Shown here in pieces: positions 1 through 8,039 of a stretch of DNA of 8,039 nt. Below the pieces are notes generated by a model. That model had not been told where the DNA came from. It ran no database searches and was given only the letters and a program-made list of their open reading frames with translations. The number at the start of each line of letters is the position of its first letter. Position 1 is the stretch's first letter. This DNA comes from Chloroflexota bacterium (GTDB taxonomy: Bacteria > Chloroflexota > Limnocylindria > Limnocylindrales > CSP1-4). The stretch is taken from contig JAKAHL010000081.1 in the NCBI GenBank assembly GCA_021815005.1, forward strand, positions 1 to 8,039, in the 5' to 3' direction. The translations under genes and the position numbers were made by a program.

Positions 1-23
1 GCCTCCGCCACCACTCGTCGCAT
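1..23 (-). CDS. Possible start of a divergent gene running off the left edge
   Basis: On the minus strand an ATG lies at 23-21 and opens a frame reading MRRVVAE before the window ends, so only seven whole codons are visible and no family can be assigned. The reason to record it is its upstream context. The minus strand has GATACT at 36-31, a close match to a -10 hexamer, and the ATG begins eight bases after the end of that hexamer. That is where a leaderless transcript would start. No convincing Shine-Dalgarno lies in between: a GGGA is present but only three bases from the ATG. The gene would be divergent from gltB. This is inference from a very short stretch. Chance occurrence of an ATG is quite possible, and only the sequence to the left can settle it. 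Confidence 0.25.
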
Positions 24-30
24 CGGTCCC

Positions 31-36
31 AGTATC
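31..36 (-). promoter_or_regulatory. Candidate -10 element for the divergent left-edge gene
   Basis: Read on the minus strand this is GATACT, one mismatch from TATACT, inside otherwise very GC-rich DNA. It is followed by seven bases and then ATG. No recognisable -35 is visible at the expected distance. The same GATAC core, preceded by a run of G, occurs just before the helicase start at the other end of the window, which modestly raises its credibility. Confidence 0.25.
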
Positions 37-198
37 GCCCCGGGTGCGGCGCGCCGCGCGCCAGGGCGAGGATGGCCGCCCGCCGCCGCCGGGCCGGGTC
101 CTGCGCGGCGGCCTCCCGGCCCAGCCCACTCGCACCGGGGCCCGAACCGCAACCCAACCACCACCCCCGCGGTCCCTGCCCTCCAACAGTCCCGCCCG

Positions 199-204
199 TA
201 TCGT
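199..204 (+). promoter_or_regulatory. Weak candidate -10 element for gltBD
   Basis: TATCGT fits the TANNNT pattern of a -10 hexamer and is one of the few AT-containing spots upstream of gltB. A transcript starting about seven bases later would have a leader of roughly 28 bases that includes the Shine-Dalgarno. No good -35 is seen. The call is speculative. Confidence 0.2.
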
Positions 205-225
205 CGGCCCCCGTTCCCCACCGAC

Positions 226-230
226 GGAGG
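226..230 (+). promoter_or_regulatory. Ribosome binding site of gltB
   Basis: GGAGG, within ACGGAGGT, sits eight bases upstream of the ATG at 239. This strong, well-spaced Shine-Dalgarno selects that ATG over the upstream GTG at 44 in the same open frame. Confidence 0.85.
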
Positions 231-238
231 TCGCCCGG

Positions 239-4839
<4,601 letters not shown>

Positions 4840-4840
<1 letters not shown>

Positions 4841-6324
4841 TGGGCAAGCCCACCGGATTCACCGAATTCGCCCGCCGGGCCATGCCGTCGCGGCCGCCGC
4901 TCGAGCGGATCCGCGACTGGGCCGAGGACCACCCGCGCCTGACCGAGGCGCAGTTGGGCGACCAGGGCGCGCGCTGCATGGACTGCGGGATTCCGTTCTG
5001 CCACACCGGCGCGCTCATCAGCGGCATGGCATCGGGCTGCCCGCTCAACAACCTGATCCCCGAGTGGAACGACATGGTCTACCGGGGCCAGTGGCGGGAG
5101 GCCAGCATCCGCCTCCACTTCACCAACAACTTCCCCGAGTTCACGGGCCGCGTCTGTCCCGCCCCGTGCGAGGGCTCGTGCACGGTTGGCATCAACGGCG
5201 AGCCAGTGGCGATCAAGACGATCGAGGCCGAGATCGCGGACCGGGCGTGGGCGGCCGGCTGGATCACGCCCAGCCCGCCGCTGGCGCGGACCGGTCGCAC
5301 CGTGGCGGTGATCGGCAGCGGGCCGGCCGGCCTGGCGGCGGCGGACCAGCTCAATCGGGCCGGGCACGCGGTCACGGTGTTCGAGCGGTCCGGCCGCGTG
5401 GGCGGGCTGCTGATGTACGGCATCCCGAACATGAAGCTCGACAAGGGCGTCGTCCGCCGGCGGGTCGAGCTCATGGAGGCCGAGGGCGTGCGGTTCGTGA
5501 CGGACGTGACCGTGGGCGCCGACGTCGGCGCGGACCGGCTCCTCGCCGACCACGACGCGGTGGTGATCGCGACCGGTGCGACGGTGGCCCGCGACCTGCC
5601 GATCCCGGGCCGCGAGCTGGGCGGCATCCACTTCGCGATGAGCTACCTGCGCGGCAACACGCGCCGGCTGCTCGACGGCGGCACCGAGGCGGAGGCGCCG
5701 ATCGACGCGCGCGGCAGGCACGTCGTGGTCATCGGCGGCGGCGACACCGGCACCGACTGCGTGGGCACCGCCATCCGCCAGGGCGCCGCGTCCGTCCGCC
5801 AGTTGGAGATCCTCTCGCGCCCGCCCGACACCCGCCAGCCCGGCAACCCGTGGCCCGAGTGGCCCAAGACGTACAAGCTCGACTACGGGCAGGAGGAGGC
5901 GGCCGCGCTGTGGGGCGTGGACCCGCGCCGGTACCAGACCACCGCCCGCCGGTTCCTCGGCCGCGACGAGCACGTGACCGGCATCGAGATCGTGGACGTG
6001 GCGTGGGGCGTCGGTGCCGAGGGGCGGCCCGAGCTGCGCGAGGTGCCCGGGACGGCCCAGACGATCGAGGCCGATCTGGTCCTGCTCGCGATGGGCTTCG
6101 TCGGGCCCGAGCCGGCACTGCCACGGGCGTTCGGGTGCGAGCTCGACGCGCGGGGCAACTTGCGGACCGGCCCGGACCGCATGACCACCGTCCCCGGCGT
6201 GTTCGCTGCCGGCGACTGCGTGCGCGGCCAGTCGCTGGTGGTGTGGGCGATCCGCGAGGGGCGGATGGCGGCCGAGGGCGTGGACCGCTACCTGATGGGC
6301 GGCGAGACGGTTCTCGGGACGTAG
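4840..6324 (+). CDS. gltD: Glutamate synthase (NADPH) small/beta subunit
   Basis: GltD is the electron-input subunit of glutamate synthase: it oxidises NADPH at FAD and sends electrons through 4Fe-4S clusters to GltB. The product is 494 residues, close to the usual 470-490. The start MGKPTGF is typical of the family. The N-terminal iron-sulfur domain holds C46-x2-C49-x4-C54, C67 and C106-x3-C110-x3-C114. That is seven cysteines for two clusters. In the related dihydropyrimidine dehydrogenase a glutamine completes the set, and Glu129 here falls at the matching place by eye. The FAD Rossmann motif GSGPAG is at 159-164, followed by LLMYGIPNMKLDK, a GltD hallmark. The pyridine-nucleotide motif GGGDTG is at 299-304, and the second FAD motif AAGDCVRG surrounds Asp459. 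The gene overlaps gltB by one base and so is almost certainly co-transcribed with it. The motifs separate it well from stand-alone homologues such as ferredoxin-NADP reductase-type or PreT-like proteins, because gltB is adjacent. Confidence 0.97.
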
Positions 6325-6331
6325 GCTCGCG

Positions 6332-6357
6332 CACGGTGCGTCCGCTCCGCGACCGTG
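6332..6357 (+). terminator. Imperfect hairpin after gltD, possible terminator
   Basis: CACGGTGCG at 6332-6340 can pair with CGCGACCGTG at 6348-6357 as nine base pairs with one bulged G (6351) and a seven-base loop. It begins eight bases after the gltD stop codon. No T-run follows, so it is not a classical intrinsic terminator. It could be a weak terminator or a 3'-end stabilising structure of the gltBD mRNA. Confidence 0.35.
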
Positions 6358-6372
6358 ATCGCCCCGGCAACG

Positions 6373-6401
6373 GCCGATTCTGGCGTGCCAGCCCGATCGG
6401 C
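6373..6401 (+). repeat. Two-part stem-loop in the gltD-helicase gap
   Basis: GCCGAT at 6373-6378 pairs perfectly with ATCGGC at 6396-6401. Nested inside, CTGG at 6380-6383 pairs with CCAG at 6388-6391 around the tetraloop CGTG. The two stems are separated by an asymmetric internal loop (one base against four). It lacks a T-tract. Its role is unknown; it may be part of a bipartite terminator with the preceding hairpin, or chance in GC-rich DNA. Confidence 0.35.
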
Positions 6402-6413
6402 GCGCGGGGCCCA

Positions 6414-6428
6414 ATCCCCATCGGGGAT
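6414..6428. repeat. Perfect inverted repeat next to the helicase promoter, possible operator
   Basis: ATCCCC (6414-6419) and GGGGAT (6423-6428) are perfect inverted copies separated by three bases. The right half shares its last base with the -10-like hexamer at 6428. If transcription begins at the GTG (6440), the repeat covers about -26 to -12, a place where a bound regulator would block RNA polymerase. No binding protein can be named. A six-base palindrome could arise by chance here. Confidence 0.35.
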
Positions 6429-6433
6429 ACCCT
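6428..6433 (+). promoter_or_regulatory. Candidate -10 element of a leaderless helicase transcript
   Basis: TACCCT fits TANNNT and is followed by exactly six bases and then the GTG start at 6440. This is the spacing known for leaderless genes in high-GC bacteria, in which transcription starts on the first base of the start codon. No properly placed Shine-Dalgarno exists: the nearest purine run, GGGG at 6423-6426, is 13 bases away. No clear -35 hexamer is visible, which is common for such promoters. Confidence 0.5.
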
Positions 6434-6439
6434 CTGAGC

Positions 6440-8039
6440 GTGTCCGAACCGCCCGTCACGCCCCCCATCCCCACGCCAGCCGATCTGCCGGCCGCCAGCC
6501 CCGTCGGCTTCACCGCGCTGGGCCTCGACCCCCGCCTGCTCGCCGCGCTCGCCGCCCTCGGGTACGAGGAGCCGACGCCCGTGCAGGAGGCGGCGATCCC
6601 GCCCCTGCTGGCCGGCCGCGACCTGCTCGCGGAGGCGCCTACGGGCACCGGCAAGACGGCCGCGTTCGCGCTGCCGATCCTCCAGGCGCTGGCCGGCAGG
6701 CTCGATGCCGCACGGGCGGCTGGGGACCGGGTCGACGGACGGGGAGCGCCCCGCGCCGGGGGCGGCAGCCGCCCCGCCGCCCTGGTCCTTGCGCCCACCC
6801 GAGAGCTCGCGATGCAGGTTGCCGAGGCCATCCACCGCTACGGCCGTGATCTGGGCGTGCGCGTGGTGCCGGTCTACGGCGGCCAGCCGATCGCCGCCCA
6901 GCTCGCGCGCCTGGCCCGCGGGGTGGACGTGGTGGTGGCGACGCCCGGCCGTGCCGTGGACCACCTCGAGCGCGGCACGCTCCGCCTCGACGAGGTGGCG
7001 ACGGTGATCCTCGACGAGGCGGACGAGATGCTCGACATGGGCTTCGCCGAGGACCTCGACCGGATCCTCGGAGCCCTCCCCCGCGAGCGGCAGACGGCGC
7101 TGTTCTCGGCCACGATCGCGGGGCCGATCGCCGCGCTGGCGGAGCGGCACCTGCACGCCCCGCAGCGGGTCCGCGTCGCGCGCGAGGAGGCGCCGGCCGG
7201 AGAGCCGGCCAGGGTCCGGCACGTGGCGTACATCGTCCGCCGCGCGGACAAGCTCGCGGCCCTGGGCCGCATCCTGGACCTCGAGGACGGAGCGGCGACC
7301 CTCGTGTTCGCGCGCACCCGCGGCGAGGTGGACGACCTGGCGGAGGCGCTCGCCGGCCGCGGCCGTGACGCGGCGGCCCTGCACGGCGGCCTGGCCCAGG
7401 AGCAGCGCGACCGGATCATGGGCCGCTTCCGAGACGGCGCGCTGGACGTGCTGGTGGCGACCGACGTCGCCGCCCGCGGGCTGGACATCGAGCACGTCAC
7501 CCACGTCGTCAACTACGACGTGCCGTCCTCGCCCGACACCTACGTCCACCGCACCGGGCGGACGGGCCGGGCGGGGCGGGAGGGCGTGGCGATCACCCTG
7601 GTCGAGCCGCGCGAGCACCGGCTGCTGCGCGACATCGAGCGCGCCATCGGCCGCCCGCTGGAGATCGCGGGCCTGCCCACCATCGCGGACCTGCGCGAGA
7701 AGCGGATGGGCCTGCTGCGCGGCGCGCTGCGCGACGCGCTGCTCGCCGGCGGCCACGACCGGTATCGCGCGGTCGTGGAGCCGCTCGCGGACGAGTTCGA
7801 CCTCGTGGAGATCGCGCTGGCTGCCGTGGCCCAGGCGGACCGGGAGGCGCGCGGCGCCGAGGACACGGTGGAGCTCGCGCCCGCGACGCTGCCCCAGGCC
7901 GCGGGCCGCAGTGCCGGTGGCCCGTGGGCGGCGAACCGAGGCGCCGGGCGCCGGCCGCCGGTCCACGGGGAGGTCCCCGGCAGCCGGATGCTCCGGCCCC
8001 ACCCGATGCCGGGGCCGCGCCCGAGCGGGGAGCGCCCGC
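6440..8039 (+). CDS. DEAD-box ATP-dependent RNA helicase, DeaD/CshA-like (3' end beyond window)
   Basis: This cytoplasmic ATPase unwinds or remodels RNA; relatives act in ribosome assembly, mRNA decay and cold adaptation. 533 codons are visible and the frame is open at the window edge. A Pro-rich leader (1-22) precedes the Q motif region (F24, then P45-T-P-V-Q49). RecA domain 1 has motif I APTGTGKT (66-73), Ia PTREL (119-123), TPGR (168-171), DEAD (192-195) and SAT (223-225). A Gly/Arg-rich insertion of about 30 residues lies between motifs I and Ia. RecA domain 2 has ATDVAARGLD (340-349) and YVHRTGRTGR (368-377). Residues from LPTIADLREKR (412 on) to about 473 are helical-looking and resemble the dimerisation region after the DeaD/CshA core. 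A Gly/Pro/Arg/Ala-rich tail follows. GTG 6440 is the only ATG or GTG between the upstream in-frame stop (TGA at 6356) and the Q motif. It is probably transcribed separately from gltBD. The exact subfamily name is uncertain without the C-terminus. Confidence 0.95.
   Translation, partial: MSEPPVTPPIPTPADLPAASPVGFTALGLDPRLLAALAALGYEEPTPVQEAAIPPLLAGRDLLAEAPTGTGKTAAFALPILQALAGRLDAARAAGDRVDGRGAPRAGGGSRPAALVLAPTRELAMQVAEAIHRYGRDLGVRVVPVYGGQPIAAQLARLARGVDVVVATPGRAVDHLERGTLRLDEVATVILDEADEMLDMGFAEDLDRILGALPRERQTALFSATIAGPIAALAERHLHAPQRVRVAREEAPAGEPARVRHVAYIVRRADKLAALGRILDLEDGAATLVFARTRGEVDDLAEALAGRGRDAAALHGGLAQEQRDRIMGRFRDGALDVLVATDVAARGLDIEHVTHVVNYDVPSSPDTYVHRTGRTGRAGREGVAITLVEPREHRLLRDIERAIGRPLEIAGLPTIADLREKRMGLLRGALRDALLAGGHDRYRAVVEPLADEFDLVEIALAAVAQADREARGAEDTVELAPATLPQAAGRSAGGPWAANRGAGRRPPVHGEVPGSRMLRPHPMPGPRPSGERP

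Larger units (their letters stand above)
37..238. other. GC-rich region upstream of gltB
   Basis: This is a noncoding-looking stretch of low complexity and very high GC. It includes CCG/CGG-rich runs around 74-113, where GGCCGCC at 74-80 can pair with GGCGGCC at 107-113 across a 26-base loop. The forward frame of gltB stays open through it, and a GTG lies at 44. The peptide encoded there is a Pro/Arg/Thr-rich jumble with no resemblance to glutamate synthase, so I read it as leader and promoter DNA. I saw no tRNA, riboswitch or repeat array. Confidence 0.5.

Noticed and set aside
74..113. GGCCGCC/GGCGGCC inverted repeat upstream of gltB as a possible attenuator or riboswitch
   Set aside because: The seven-base arms consist only of G and C in a GC-saturated stretch, the loop is 26 bases and there is no T-tract. 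No known riboswitch core was recognised.
44..238. Upstream GTG at 44 that would extend GltB by 65 residues
   Set aside because: The extension is Pro/Arg/Thr-rich, unlike any glutamate synthase. The ATG at 239 has a strong Shine-Dalgarno and leaves the family's usual short propeptide before Cys17.
6355..6849. Plus-strand frame of 164 codons starting just after gltD
   Set aside because: It overlaps the 5' part of the helicase in another frame and encodes Arg/Pro/Ala-rich sequence without motifs. The frame starting at 6440 carries the Q motif and the ATP-binding motif.
5729..8002. Minus-strand open frame of 757 codons opposite the helicase
   Set aside because: The helicase on the plus strand carries every DEAD-box motif in order. 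The antisense product shows compositional bias typical of a codon shadow and no recognisable domain.

Overview
The window is high-GC bacterial DNA (well over 65% G+C by eye, with G or C at nearly every third codon position). It is an ordinary chromosomal housekeeping region. It holds two complete genes and one 3'-truncated gene, all on the + strand, and possibly the first few codons of a divergent gene at the extreme left edge. The lineage cannot be fixed from sequence alone. GC content, GTG start use and apparent leaderless promoters fit high-GC groups such as Actinobacteria or high-GC Chloroflexota.

Layout: positions 1-238 are a GC-rich upstream region. It carries a good Shine-Dalgarno just before the first gene and, on the - strand at the left edge, a possible promoter and start codon reading out of the window. 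Positions 239-4840 encode the glutamate synthase large subunit (GltB, 1533 aa). Positions 4840-6324 encode the small subunit (GltD, 494 aa), sharing one base with gltB in a TGATG stop/start overlap. Positions 6325-6439 are a 115-base intergenic region with two imperfect hairpins, one perfect short inverted repeat and a -10-like hexamer. From 6440 to beyond the right edge runs a DEAD-box RNA helicase of the DeaD/CshA type. It starts at GTG and has no stop codon within the window.

GltB and GltD together form NADPH-type glutamate synthase (GOGAT). GltD oxidises NADPH and passes electrons through flavin and iron-sulfur centres to GltB. GltB hydrolyses glutamine, channels the ammonia to its FMN site and makes glutamate from 2-oxoglutarate. 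All the expected catalytic and cofactor motifs are intact. The helicase is a separate function (RNA remodelling, often cold- or ribosome-related) and probably a separate transcription unit.

I found no previously undescribed system. The observations most worth checking are regulatory: the helicase start looks leaderless, an inverted repeat abuts its -10 hexamer, and a similar GATAC-plus-start arrangement occurs divergently at the left edge. The long antisense open frames (up to about 750 codons) are GC-driven shadows.
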